From Aurantibacter sp034110465 (GTDB lineage Bacteria > Bacteroidota > Bacteroidia > Flavobacteriales > Flavobacteriaceae), in NCBI GenBank assembly GCA_034110465.1, contig JAWUZD010000010.1, forward strand, positions 264,804 through 328,803: a DNA stretch of 64,000 nt, written 5' to 3'. The notes beneath the pieces are model-generated. The model was not told the DNA's origin, made no database searches, and worked only from the letters and a program-made list of their open reading frames with translations. The stretch's first letter is position 1. Each line of letters starts with the position of its first letter. Of this stretch, positions 8,758-18,102 are shown in pieces. The translations under genes were made by a program, and so were the position numbers.

Positions 8758-9880
8758 TAGTTTTTCTTGTAAATTTATCTCTTAGCTTTGTTGTTGGTAT
8801 TTCAAAATATTTATATAATATAATAGATATCAAAAAGGTAATACCCCAATATATTAAAAGTCTAATTGATAAATGTAAATAACCATTAATTTCATACAAA
8901 AAATATAAATTAATATTTGGTAATATCCAAAATTTTACAATTGAAAAATTAACAAGATATATAGAATAAGATGTTAAACTAATATATGTTATTGTCTTAT
9001 AAATAAAACCTGATCCATCTTTTAAATTGCTCAAAAATGGTAAAAAGAATAGTGTTATTATAGAAGTTAATGAAAATGAAATTACACAATAATAAAAAGG
9101 TGTGAAGGCAAAAATCTCTATATATTTATAAAGAAGAAGAAAGCAAATTGCAAGAACTAAAAAAAAATATCTATTTTTTAACCAAAAATCTTTGTAGTAA
9201 AAATTAACATAAGCACCAACTAAGCCATACATTAAACTATCTAATCTTGTAAACACTTGTCTTGCAAAGAGCAAACCATAATTACCTGTCTCATTTAAGT
9301 TCACAAACTTAAAATAACGATAAAAAGTAACACTTAAAACAATTACACCTATTGTTATTAATAAATTCTTTTTTAAAACCGATTTTCTATATAAGCCCAA
9401 TACAAATAAAGAAAAAGGTACTATTAAATAAAACCACTCCTCTACACTTAAACTCCAGGCTTCTGTAAAAAAAAGCGGATGTTCATAAAACAGGTTTTGA
9501 GTAAAAAAGAAGTATGATATATATTCTTTAACACTAAATCCTTTTGTAAATAAAAGATTTAGTATTATTAAGATCGTTAGTATCAAAAAATAATTAGGAA
9601 GTGTTCGAATCCATCGCCTTAACCAAAAATTTTTTAGTTTTACATAAGTAAAATCTCCTTTATTTAATATTTTCAAAAGTATTCCTCCAATTAAGAAACC
9701 ACTTAAAACAAAAAACACTCCAACTCCATCGAAAAGAAAAAATTCAATAATTTTAAATTTAGAATCTGGCAAAATATTTTCGGTATGACCTAATACAACA
9801 AATATTATTGCTAAAGCTCTTAAAATGTCTAATCCGTAAACTCTATTACTTTCTAATTTAATTTTAAGTATTTTCATCAC
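8750..9880 (-). CDS. Membrane acyltransferase, acyltransferase-3 family
   Basis: This is a 376-residue multi-pass membrane protein. The N-terminal block GLDILRALAIIFVVLGH contains the conserved R and the catalytic-type His. FFVLSGFLIGGILL and EAWSLSVEEWFYL are the next conserved blocks of the OafA/WecH family. About ten hydrophobic segments follow. Such proteins usually add acetyl or other acyl groups to sugars of surface polysaccharides at the inner membrane. Its location between a transferase-like gene and a methyltransferase in the glycan cluster supports that role. The acyl group and sugar position are unknown. The reading frame overlaps the next gene by eight bases. Confidence 0.88.
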   Translation of the reverse strand: MMKILKIKLESNRVYGLDILRALAIIFVVLGHTENILPDSKFKIIEFFLFDGVGVFFVLSGFLIGGILLKILNKGDFTYVKLKNFWLRRWIRTLPNYFLILTILIILNLLFTKGFSVKEYISYFFFTQNLFYEHPLFFTEAWSLSVEEWFYLIVPFSLFVLGLYRKSVLKKNLLITIGVIVLSVTFYRYFKFVNLNETGNYGLLFARQVFTRLDSLMYGLVGAYVNFYYKDFWLKNRYFFLVLAICFLLLYKYIEIFAFTPFYYCVISFSLTSIITLFFLPFLSNLKDGSGFIYKTITYISLTSYSIYLVNFSIVKFWILPNINLYFLYEINGYLHLSIRLLIYWGITFLISIILYKYFEIPTTKLRDKFTRKTNE

Positions 9881-9912
9881 ATTTAGAATGCTTTTATTAG
9901 ATATATTATAAC

Positions 9913-10635
9913 TTAAAAAGTAGTAGAATATCTATACTTTGAAGAAACTAACAGCTTAAAGGTTTTAACACCTCCATATTCAGCTACGTAATAATTTATT
10001 TTCTTTTGTTTAAATAAATTTTGCAAAGCATTAAAAGTGTCTTGTTCTCCAACCCTTTGACAATCATCAATTAAAATAATAAACTCACTTTTAGCATCTA
10101 ATTCTTCTGCTAAATAATAAATATCGTACCTAGAAAATCTATCACTACCAAAAGGGCCATCAATAATATAAAAATCTGCATTATAATTGATTTTAGATTT
10201 TAAATCTTTATAAGAATTAACATTAAATCCATTTATTGTACTAGAAATTAACGGGCAGTGTAAAATATTAGAATTTGCTAATAATTTATTATTAGCTTCA
10301 AAGATTGATTTCCAATCTTCATTTTGTTCAATAATCAAATAATCACATTCATATTTAAGACCTTCAATACATGATGCTACAAATTTTGTGGATTCTCCTA
10401 ATCCAAATTCAATTATTTTTTTAGGCTTATAGTCATGCATAATTCTATTTAAAACATAGAAAAAAGCATAATTACCAGCCCATCTACCAACATTTAATGG
10501 TAGATCTTCTAAATAAGGTCTACCTCTTATACTATCATGATAGACGTTTGCCCAATCTAGCTCTCTCAACCAGTCATTTTGAGTATACTCTACTACTTTT
10601 TTCTTAGACTTAAATATTTTTTTTAAATAACTCAT
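9913..10635 (-). CDS. Methyltransferase-like protein next to the ABC exporter
   Basis: This is a 240-residue protein with a Rossmann-type core. KKIIEFGLGESTKFVASCI looks like SAM-binding motif I with a following helix, and YLIIEQNEDW fits the acidic strand-2 residue. ADFYIIDGPFGSDRFSRYD resembles the strand-4 region, with an IDGP that often holds the metal or substrate. It is directly adjacent to the Wzt-like ATPase gene (10636), with no gap. Because Wzt proteins with a C-terminal domain recognise capped glycan ends, a terminal-modifying enzyme is a tempting role, but that is inference. No substrate is evident. Confidence 0.68.
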   Translation of the reverse strand: MSYLKKIFKSKKKVVEYTQNDWLRELDWANVYHDSIRGRPYLEDLPLNVGRWAGNYAFFYVLNRIMHDYKPKKIIEFGLGESTKFVASCIEGLKYECDYLIIEQNEDWKSIFEANNKLLANSNILHCPLISSTINGFNVNSYKDLKSKINYNADFYIIDGPFGSDRFSRYDIYYLAEELDAKSEFIILIDDCQRVGEQDTFNALQNLFKQKKINYYVAEYGGVKTFKLLVSSKYRYSTTF

Positions 10636-11907
10636 CTAATTATGTTGTATTGAATAATCTAATAAAAGTTTACCTTGATTGTTTGGTATTTTAGCATCTG
10701 AATCATAATATTTACCATCTAAAATCTCAAAATCTGTAGTATTTTGTATCCAATCAGAAGTTTCTCCCTTATATTCTAAATAAGTTGTTATATAATATAT
10801 GCCTTTTTGTAAATTAAGTTTATCTAAATGAAAGCTTATTTTTTCAGCAACATTGTTGTTATTATCAAAAGACTGGATAGCAGTACTTAACCAAGCATAC
10901 TTCTGTCCTAGGCTATCATCAATTCTTATATCCAATCGTACATCTGAAACTTTTGCTTTAATATCATTTTGTAATTCAAACTGCAACATCAATGGCGAAC
11001 CAACAGTGCCATGGAAATCTTTTCCATTAGTAGTAATAAGTATAGATTTTATTTTAACTAAACCATTCCCTTTTCTTTCCAAATCTTTAAACGATTCTTT
11101 ATTTTTTTGCATCTGTACTAGATATAAATTTATTATATCTTCAACATTTCCAGTAGATTTAATTTTACCGTTTTCAAGTAAAATAGCTCTAGTACATAAA
11201 TTTTTAATTGCGCTCATATTATGACTAACAAATAAAACGGTACGTCCATCGGTTCTGGAAATATCCTGCATTTTCCCAATAGCTTTTTTCTGAAATTCTG
11301 AATCTCCAACTGCAAGAACCTCGTCAATCACCAATATTTCTGGCTCTAAAAATGCAGCAACAGCAAATGCTAGTCTAACTGTCATACCAGAAGAATATCT
11401 TTTTACAGGTGTATCTATATAGCGTTGGCAACCAGAGAACTCAATAATTTCTTCAATTTTAGAAGAAATTTCGTTTTTAGTCATTCCCAAAATAGCGCCA
11501 TTTAGGTATACATTTTCTCTACCCGTCATTTCACCATGAAACCCTGTACCAACTTCTAATAAAGAAGCAATACGACCTTTCGTTTTAATTTCCCCAGTAG
11601 TTGGACCTGTAACTTTAGATAGTATTTTTAATAGTGTAGATTTTCCTGCACCATTCTTTCCAATAATACCTAAAACTTCTCCTTTTTCAACTTCAAAATT
11701 TATGTCTTGTAAAGCCCAAACATATTGAGAAGTTCCTTTAGTACTTCTATCATTGCTTTCTCCAACTCTTAGATAAGGATCTTCTTTGCCCCTTATTTTA
11801 CTCCACCAACGGTTTAAATCATGGCTAATAGTACCTGTACCAACTAATCCTAAACGGTATTGTTTAGAAATGTTTTCAGCTTTTAAAATAATATCTTTCT
11901 TTACCAT
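10636..11907 (-). CDS. ABC transporter ATP-binding protein, Wzt-like, with C-terminal glycan-binding-type domain
   Basis: This 423-residue protein has an N-terminal ATPase domain: Walker A GKNGAGKSTLL (about residues 83-93), signature YSSGM (about 171), Walker B ILVIDEVLAVGD (about 191-202) and H-loop FVSHN. A long segment of roughly residues 20-65 before Walker A is typical of polysaccharide exporters (TagH/Wzt). Residues about 270-423 form a beta-rich C-terminal domain like that of Wzt proteins that recognise the chain end. With the permease directly upstream (one-base gap) it would form the inner-membrane exporter for the undecaprenyl-linked polysaccharide. The symbol is left blank because naming differs between capsule and O-antigen systems. 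Confidence 0.9.
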   Translation of the reverse strand: MVKKDIILKAENISKQYRLGLVGTGTISHDLNRWWSKIRGKEDPYLRVGESNDRSTKGTSQYVWALQDINFEVEKGEVLGIIGKNGAGKSTLLKILSKVTGPTTGEIKTKGRIASLLEVGTGFHGEMTGRENVYLNGAILGMTKNEISSKIEEIIEFSGCQRYIDTPVKRYSSGMTVRLAFAVAAFLEPEILVIDEVLAVGDSEFQKKAIGKMQDISRTDGRTVLFVSHNMSAIKNLCTRAILLENGKIKSTGNVEDIINLYLVQMQKNKESFKDLERKGNGLVKIKSILITTNGKDFHGTVGSPLMLQFELQNDIKAKVSDVRLDIRIDDSLGQKYAWLSTAIQSFDNNNNVAEKISFHLDKLNLQKGIYYITTYLEYKGETSDWIQNTTDFEILDGKYYDSDAKIPNNQGKLLLDYSIQHN

Positions 11908-11908
11908 A

Positions 11909-12787
11909 TTAAACTGTGTCGATAAATGATTTTTCCGTTTTATTAAAAATAACTAATCCAATTAAAAAGAATGCAATACTAACAATACCTGAATACAAAA
12001 AATTATATACAGAAAATTGACCAATACCTAAAGTCATGTACCTAAATATCTCAATTATAGTAGTCATTGGGTTATATTCTACGACCCAAGAATATTCTGG
12101 TATTTTTTCTTTAAAATAAGATAGTGGATACATTACTGCAGAGGCATACATTAACAATTGTACACCAAAACCTACTAAAAATGACAAATCTCTATATTTT
12201 GTAGTTAAAGAAGAAGTAATCATTCCAAAGCCTAAACCAAACAACCCCATAAAAATAATTAATAATGGCAATAAGATTATAACAAACTGAGGTATTGCAT
12301 TGGATGCTTTATCTGTAAAAAAAACGAAAAACACATAAAAAGAAATAAACACTAGTAATTGAATACCAAACTTTATAAGGTTTGAAAACACAACAGATAA
12401 AGGTGTAATTACTCTAGGAAAATAAACCTTTCCAAAAATACCTTGATTAGCTTTAAAAGTGTCGCTAGTTCCTGTTAAACAAGACGCAAAATAATTCCAA
12501 GATGTAATTCCTGCTAGATTAAATAAAAACGAAGGAATACCATCACCTGTTGGAATGTTTGCTAAATTATTAAAAATTAAAGTAAAAATTATAGATGTAA
12601 ACAAAGGCTGTATAAAATACCATAGTGGCCCTAAAACAGTTTGCTTATATTGTGTAATTATATCTCGTTTTACAAATAAAAATAGTAAATCTCTATAACT
12701 CCAAATCTCTTTGAAGTTTAAATCTATTAGTTTATTTTTAGGAGAGATAGTATAAAGCCATTTCTCTGGAACTAAATTATTATTCAT
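11909..12787 (-). CDS. ABC-2 type polysaccharide export permease, Wzm-like
   Basis: This is a 292-residue permease with six predicted membrane segments. The soluble N-terminus contains LFLFVKRDIITQYKQTVLGPLW, cut here to its key features: the amphipathic RD and the conserved GPLW before the first membrane helix. Later hydrophobic blocks (FGIQLLVFISFYVFFVFF, FVIILLPLLIIFMGLFGL) and the PLSYF and YNPMTTIIEIFRY segments are typical of Wzm/TagG/KpsM-type proteins. It pairs with the ATPase encoded next. It lies five bases after the Wzc-like gene in one operon. It should carry finished polysaccharide across the inner membrane, which fits the absence of Wzx/Wzy in the window. Confidence 0.9.
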   Translation of the reverse strand: MNNNLVPEKWLYTISPKNKLIDLNFKEIWSYRDLLFLFVKRDIITQYKQTVLGPLWYFIQPLFTSIIFTLIFNNLANIPTGDGIPSFLFNLAGITSWNYFASCLTGTSDTFKANQGIFGKVYFPRVITPLSVVFSNLIKFGIQLLVFISFYVFFVFFTDKASNAIPQFVIILLPLLIIFMGLFGLGFGMITSSLTTKYRDLSFLVGFGVQLLMYASAVMYPLSYFKEKIPEYSWVVEYNPMTTIIEIFRYMTLGIGQFSVYNFLYSGIVSIAFFLIGLVIFNKTEKSFIDTV

Positions 12788-12792
12788 ATTAT

Positions 12793-15258
12793 TTAACTTA
12801 TTCCTTTTTTAAAGATATTAACAACCTTACTAAAAAAGGTTTCTTTTTTCTCTACTTGATGATATCCATTGGCATAATTTCCATAACCATAACCGTAACC
12901 ATAGCCATAGCCATAACCATATCTTCCCTTAACATCATAATGATTATAGATTACACTTACGTTTTGTAATTCTTTATTCTTGTATTTAGAATTAACCAAG
13001 TCCAACATGCCTTTTTCTGTATAATCTTGTCTAACTACATATATAGATGCATCCGTATATTTAATTAGTTCGAAAGCATCGGAAACTAATCCTACTGGTG
13101 GTGTGTCTAAAATAACATAATCGTAATTTGCTTTTAAGTCTTCCATAAAAGCATCAATATTATCACCAATTAACAATTCTGATGGATTTGGAGGAATTGG
13201 CCCAGATACTATTACATCTAAATTATTTATTTTAGTAGACTGCGTAACTTCTTCTAGAGATTTCTGTCCAATTAAGTAGTTAACAACACCAAAATCGTTA
13301 GTAATACCAAAGTCATCGAATATTTTAGGTTTACGTAAATCAAAGCCAACCAAAATAGTTTTCTTTCCGCTTAACGCAAAAACTGTTGCTATATTAATTG
13401 AACAAAATGTTTTTCCTTCACCACTAATAGAAGATGTTAATAAAACAGTTTTAGAGCCTTCAATCTTTTTCTTTTGATAAAAGAAAGACAGATTAGACCT
13501 AATAGCTCTAAAAGATTCTGATATAGCGGATTTTGGCCCATTAAAAACAGCTAAATTGTTATCTGTTTCATTTTTACCTACTACACCTAATAATGGTATT
13601 GTGGTTAAATTGCTTAACTCTTGAGGGCTATGTAGTTTTTTATCAAAAAAGGTCAATACAAATCCTAAAACAACAAATGGAGTTAAAGATGCAAATAAGG
13701 CAAACACATATCTAATGTTTAAGTTTACAGACTGTTTAGACTGACCTACATCTTTTGCTGGTTCTATTATTTGAATGTCGCTTACATTAGAGGCTTTAAT
13801 TAAATCAGCTTCTCCACGCTTTGCCAAATATAAATTATAAGTAGTTTCACTTAACAAGTATTTTCTCTCAATAGCTTGAAGTTTTTGTTGATTCTCGGGT
13901 AATTTTGAATAATCGCTTCTTAAAGCACCTATTCTATTATTTAAAGATTGTATTTGATAACCAATTGTTGTTTGTACTGAACTAATATTCTCTAGCAAAA
14001 CTTGTTTCAAACCATTAATTTGCCTGTTTAAATCTTTAAAAATAGCGGCATCACTTCTTAAAGATTCTTCTAAATTAGATTTCCTTAACGATAAAGCAGT
14101 GATTCTTGTAATATTTGCTGAAATATTTGGATCTTTTACGCCTTCTAATGCTGGTGTTGGAATATTTGTAAAAGACGCACTAGTTTCTAAATAGTTTTTA
14201 AGAATATTATAAGATATTACATCTTCATTCAAAGCTTCTTTTTGCTTTTTAAAATCTTCCATTTTAGAAGTAAGAGTAGTACTCTCAAGTTCTATATCAA
14301 AAATATTTTTATCTTTCTTAAAATTATTTAATGAATCTGCATTATCCGTTAATTGATCTTTAACTCTAGAAAGTTGATCATCAATAAATTTAATAGTATT
14401 AGTAGCAAATTCATTTTTTTTAGCCAGTTGATCTCTCTCTAAAATAAAGGTGCTTGTATTTAAATAATCTATTATTTCTGCCTTATTTTTATTTGTCAAT
14501 AATAATGTTAATAATGGTGACCCTGGAGAATTAGTAATTGCAAATGAATTAGCATATTGAGACACACTACTATTAAAGTTAGAAAACTGAATATAAAACT
14601 CATCACCTTTCTTTATTTCAAAATCATTTCTTAATGTTACAACTCCTTTTAAATATGGCAAATCAATAAGCTCATTTAAGCTAAATTGTTTTTTAAACAC
14701 ACTTTTAGAAACCTCTTTTACTTCTACCTTTTTAGTTATAAAATTCTGAGTATTAATACTTGTTGATTCTCCAAAATCTATCTCTAAGCTATAAGAATTG
14801 TTTGACACAAAACTAATCTTAATAGGAATGTCTAATAATTGTTGAGCACTATCGGACTGGACAAATCTAAATGGCGTTTGACCATAAACGTTAGTTTTAT
14901 AAAAACGACCTTGCTTTAAATATTTTAAATATAATTTTAGACTATCAACTACTTTTTCATGATGCTTCCTTGATTTTAAACTTAAAACCACATTTTGAAC
15001 TTTCCCAGATATACCACCGTAATTAAAAACTAAACTTGTGTTCCCAGTAAAAAGTGGGTTTTTATCGTCTTGAACTGATATTTTTGATGTTAATGTATAA
15101 GGAAATTCTCTTCTAATATTTTGATGATAAACTGTATACATCAAAATTATTAACACTAATAAAAACCATTTCCAATAACTAATTACACGAAATATAAAAG
15201 CTTTTAAGTCGAAACTTAAAGCCATATTGTTTTCAGTGTTTTTTATGTCTTGATCCAT
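12793..15258 (-). CDS. Polysaccharide co-polymerase with tyrosine autokinase domain, Wzc-like
   Basis: This is an 821-residue protein. Membrane segments lie at about 31-47 and 515-538, with a large coiled periplasmic part between them. The cytoplasmic bacterial tyrosine-kinase domain follows: Walker A SSISGEGKT (about 609-617), Walker A' in GFDLRKPK (about 638-645) and Walker B YVILDTPP (about 713-720). The tail at about 780-799 alternates Tyr and Gly and ends in further tyrosines, the usual autophosphorylation cluster. In Wzc systems cyclic phosphorylation controls chain length and export. Here it is encoded beside an ABC exporter rather than Wzy/Wzx. It overlaps nothing and sits four bases from the export-lipoprotein gene. 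Confidence 0.92.
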   Translation of the reverse strand: MDQDIKNTENNMALSFDLKAFIFRVISYWKWFLLVLIILMYTVYHQNIRREFPYTLTSKISVQDDKNPLFTGNTSLVFNYGGISGKVQNVVLSLKSRKHHEKVVDSLKLYLKYLKQGRFYKTNVYGQTPFRFVQSDSAQQLLDIPIKISFVSNNSYSLEIDFGESTSINTQNFITKKVEVKEVSKSVFKKQFSLNELIDLPYLKGVVTLRNDFEIKKGDEFYIQFSNFNSSVSQYANSFAITNSPGSPLLTLLLTNKNKAEIIDYLNTSTFILERDQLAKKNEFATNTIKFIDDQLSRVKDQLTDNADSLNNFKKDKNIFDIELESTTLTSKMEDFKKQKEALNEDVISYNILKNYLETSASFTNIPTPALEGVKDPNISANITRITALSLRKSNLEESLRSDAAIFKDLNRQINGLKQVLLENISSVQTTIGYQIQSLNNRIGALRSDYSKLPENQQKLQAIERKYLLSETTYNLYLAKRGEADLIKASNVSDIQIIEPAKDVGQSKQSVNLNIRYVFALFASLTPFVVLGFVLTFFDKKLHSPQELSNLTTIPLLGVVGKNETDNNLAVFNGPKSAISESFRAIRSNLSFFYQKKKIEGSKTVLLTSSISGEGKTFCSINIATVFALSGKKTILVGFDLRKPKIFDDFGITNDFGVVNYLIGQKSLEEVTQSTKINNLDVIVSGPIPPNPSELLIGDNIDAFMEDLKANYDYVILDTPPVGLVSDAFELIKYTDASIYVVRQDYTEKGMLDLVNSKYKNKELQNVSVIYNHYDVKGRYGYGYGYGYGYGYGNYANGYHQVEKKETFFSKVVNIFKKGIS
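12881..12922 (-). repeat. Hexanucleotide tandem repeat coding the Tyr-Gly tail
   Basis: Seven imperfect copies of a six-base unit (ccataa, ccgtaa, ccatag, ccatat on the plus strand) encode alternating Gly and Tyr in the Wzc-like kinase tail. Each gain or loss of a unit keeps the frame and changes the number of phosphorylatable tyrosines by one. Third-base differences between copies show it is not a fresh expansion. Confidence 0.9.
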
Positions 15259-15261
15259 TTA

Positions 15262-16059
15262 TTATAGGTTTCTAGCTAAGAAATATGTTGAAATAATTAC
15301 TGAAAAAATAGAAGCAATAGTTGTAAATGTCTGTGTTGCTGTTTGTCCCGCACCTAAAGACTTACGTTTTAAGGGTTTTACCATAATTATATCATTTGGT
15401 TTTATAAAATAAAACTCAGATTGCATAGCTACTTTGTCAGTCAAATCTATATGGTGAATTTTTTGCCCTTCAGGATACTGCCTTACAATTAAAACATCGG
15501 TTCTATCTCCCGTTTGCAAAATATCTCCAGAATTAGCAATAGCTTCAATAATATTTACACGATCTTGAAACAAGACTTGATTTCCAGGAATCGCTATTTC
15601 TCCTAAAGCAGTGTATTTTAATCCTGCTAATTTCACGGTTATGTAAACAATTTGCTCTTTTTTAATATACTTTTCGTGCAAGGACTTATCTAATTTAGCC
15701 TCTATTTCAAGTAAGGTATACCCCAAAACATTAATCTTTCCTAAAATTGGAAATTCAATATTACCATGTAAGTCTACACTATTACCATTAAAATATAAGG
15801 TTTCTTGAGTATTACCGGGGTTTTCAGTTGTTTGATTAAAAATAGCTAATGCCTTTTGTACATCTTCTTCTTGAACTTTAAAAGACACTTTTAACTGGTC
15901 ATTAATTTGTACCCTATAAGGCTTAGAAGCTTCTTTAATTGCTAAAGAATCTTCTACCACAGTTCCTTTATCTTGTAAATAAACCACATCTTTGTTAGTG
16001 ATACAAGAACTAAAAGAAATCAATGCTACTAGTATAAAAAGTAGTGACTTTAAACTCAT
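15262..16059 (-). CDS. Polysaccharide export outer-membrane lipoprotein, Wza-like
   Basis: This is a 265-residue lipoprotein. Residues 1-19 are a signal peptide ending in a lipobox (ISFSSC, Cys 19). YRVQINDQLKVSF is the start of the polysaccharide export (PES) domain, and GKINVLGYTLLEIEAKL and VYITVKLAGLKYTALGEI follow, the last opening a SLBB-like domain. A hydrophobic C-terminal stretch (about 245-260) fits the outer-membrane helix of Wza. It is shorter than E. coli Wza (about 380), as common in Bacteroidota. It is the first gene of the cluster and lies just downstream of a good promoter, so it probably heads the operon. Confidence 0.92.
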   Translation of the reverse strand: MSLKSLLFILVALISFSSCITNKDVVYLQDKGTVVEDSLAIKEASKPYRVQINDQLKVSFKVQEEDVQKALAIFNQTTENPGNTQETLYFNGNSVDLHGNIEFPILGKINVLGYTLLEIEAKLDKSLHEKYIKKEQIVYITVKLAGLKYTALGEIAIPGNQVLFQDRVNIIEAIANSGDILQTGDRTDVLIVRQYPEGQKIHHIDLTDKVAMQSEFYFIKPNDIIMVKPLKRKSLGAGQTATQTFTTIASIFSVIISTYFLARNL

Positions 16060-16082
16060 TTTCTTTTAAAATTAAATGAACA

Positions 16083-16112
16083 CAAATATAAGTTTTAGCC
16101 ACTAATAACAAA
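16083..16112 (-). promoter_or_regulatory. Promoter of the polysaccharide operon
   Basis: On the minus strand TTTG (16112-16109) is followed after 18 bases by TATATTTG (16090-16083), a full match to the Bacteroidota -7 consensus TAnnTTTG. The first ATG of the export-lipoprotein gene is 24 bases further. The known spacing is 19-21 bases, so 18 is slightly short. Confidence 0.65.
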
Positions 16113-16166
16113 ACTTTAAAGCGGTTTTTATAAATTTTGTCCTTAATTTGCAGCAAAAATATTATT

Positions 16167-18041
16167 GTGAATTATCTTACTGTTGAAAATATTTCAAAAT
16201 CTTACGGCGAATTAGCCTTATTCCAAGACATTTCTTTTAGTGTACACAAGGATCAAAAGATAGCGTTTGTAGCTAAAAATGGGTCCGGAAAAACCTCTAT
16301 TTTAAATATGCTTGCAGGTCTAGATAATCCAGATTCTGGTAATATTATTTTTAGAAAAGATGTTAAAATTTCTTTTTTACCTCAAGAACCTATTTTAAAT
16401 CCTGATTTAACTGTTGAGGAAAGTATTTTTGATGTTGAAAACGACACACTTAAAATTATAAAAAACTACGAACAAGCATTACTAAATCCAGAAGACGAAG
16501 AAGTTTACCAACGTGCTTTTGAACAAATGGATAGTAATAATGCTTGGGATTTTGAAACACAATACAAGCAAATCCTTTCAAAACTAAAACTTGATAATTT
16601 AGATCAAAAAGTAAGCACAATGTCTGGTGGACAAAAAAAGCGTTTATCCCTAGCTAATGCTTTAATTAACAAACCTGATTTATTAATTTTAGATGAACCT
16701 ACAAATCATTTAGATTTAGAAATGATTGAATGGCTAGAAGCTTTTTTTGCTAAAGAAAACATAACCCTTTTTATGGTTACTCACGACAGGTATTTCCTAG
16801 AACGTGTTTGTAACGAAATAATAGAGTTAGATCACGGAAAAATGTATAATTACAAAGGTAATTATAGCTATTACTTAGAAAAAAAGGAAGCTAGAATTGA
16901 GCAGTTTGAAACCGAAACCAACAAAGCGAAACAGCTTTACAAAAAGGAATTAGGCTGGATGCGTAAGCAACCTAAAGCGCGTACCACTAAATCTAAATCT
17001 AGAATAGACGATTTCACAGAAATTAAACATAAAGCACATCTTAGACGTCAAGATCACGTTATGGAGCTAGAGCTTAATATGGAACGTTTAGGAACTAAAA
17101 TTGTAGAGTTCCACAAAGTATCTAAAGCGTTTAAAGACAAAATTATTTTAGACAAATTTGAATACAATTTCCAAAAAAGTGACCGTATTGGTATTATTGG
17201 GAAAAACGGAACAGGTAAATCGACCTTTTTAAATATTTTAACTGGAACAAATCAACCAGATTCTGGTAGAGTAACGACTGGAGAAACAATAAAATTTGGG
17301 TATTACACACAAAGTGGAATTAAGCCTAAACCAAAACAAAAAGTAATTGATATTCTTAAAGAATATGGAGACCATATTCCACTAAAAAAAGGACGTACAA
17401 TTAGTGCGCAACAATTATTAGAGCGTTTTTTATTCGACAGAAAAAAGCAATACGATTTTGTAGAAAAACTAAGTGGTGGAGAACGCAAACGTTTATATCT
17501 ATGTACCGTTTTAATTCAGAATCCAAACTTCTTAATTCTAGATGAGCCTACTAACGATTTAGATATTGTAACCTTAAATGTACTTGAAGATTTCTTATTA
17601 GATTTTCCAGGCTGTTTAATGGTTGTATCTCACGATCGTTATTTTATGGATAAAATTGTAGATCATTTATTTGTTTTTAGAGGAAATGGTGTTATTGAAG
17701 ATTTCCCTGGTAATTATTCAGATTTCAGAGCTTATGATGGCAGTAAAGACCCTAAACCCGAATTAAATACAGCATCTAAAGAAACCGTAAAAGAAAAGCA
17801 ATCTTGGAAAAAAGATAACAAAAATACACTAAGTTATAACGAACAGAAAGAATACAAAAACTTAGAAAGTAAGATAAAGAGTTTAGAATTTGATAAAACG
17901 GAATTAGAACAAAAATTTTTAAATCCAGATTTAACACAAGATCAAATTTTAGAGCTATCATCTAAAGTGCAAAAAATTATAGACGCTATTGAAGAAAAAG
18001 AAATGCGTTGGCTAGAATTAACTGAGAAATTGGAAAATTAA
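16167..18041 (+). CDS. ABC-F family ATPase, Uup-like
   Basis: The frame is open from a TTG at 16137, but GTG at 16167 gives the conserved family opening (MNYLTVENISKSYG), so I choose it; the protein is 624 residues. It has two ATPase halves: Walker A GKNGSGKTS-type near residue 37 and GKNGTGKST near 348, signatures SGGQKKR and SGGERKR, and Walker B LLILDEPTNHLD and FLILDEPTNDLD. The linker carries RTTKSKSR, and a charged coiled coil ends the protein. There are no membrane segments, so it acts on the ribosome or nucleic acid rather than in transport. It is divergent from the polysaccharide operon. Confidence 0.9.
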   Translation: MNYLTVENISKSYGELALFQDISFSVHKDQKIAFVAKNGSGKTSILNMLAGLDNPDSGNIIFRKDVKISFLPQEPILNPDLTVEESIFDVENDTLKIIKNYEQALLNPEDEEVYQRAFEQMDSNNAWDFETQYKQILSKLKLDNLDQKVSTMSGGQKKRLSLANALINKPDLLILDEPTNHLDLEMIEWLEAFFAKENITLFMVTHDRYFLERVCNEIIELDHGKMYNYKGNYSYYLEKKEARIEQFETETNKAKQLYKKELGWMRKQPKARTTKSKSRIDDFTEIKHKAHLRRQDHVMELELNMERLGTKIVEFHKVSKAFKDKIILDKFEYNFQKSDRIGIIGKNGTGKSTFLNILTGTNQPDSGRVTTGETIKFGYYTQSGIKPKPKQKVIDILKEYGDHIPLKKGRTISAQQLLERFLFDRKKQYDFVEKLSGGERKRLYLCTVLIQNPNFLILDEPTNDLDIVTLNVLEDFLLDFPGCLMVVSHDRYFMDKIVDHLFVFRGNGVIEDFPGNYSDFRAYDGSKDPKPELNTASKETVKEKQSWKKDNKNTLSYNEQKEYKNLESKIKSLEFDKTELEQKFLNPDLTQDQILELSSKVQKIIDAIEEKEMRWLELTEKLEN

Positions 18042-18102
18042 TATTCTATCCAAAATTATTAGTTTATCAGATCTATTTTTAATTTTTTAATCTCAAAAAG
18101 AA

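Noticed and set aside
10853..11224. A 123-codon plus-strand frame opposite the Wzt-like gene
   Set aside because: It lies wholly inside a well-supported gene and has no promoter, domain or composition of a real protein.
16137..16166. TTG start of the ABC-F gene
   Set aside because: The extra ten residues do not fit the family start and overlap a promoter-like TTAATTTG; GTG at 16167 is better.
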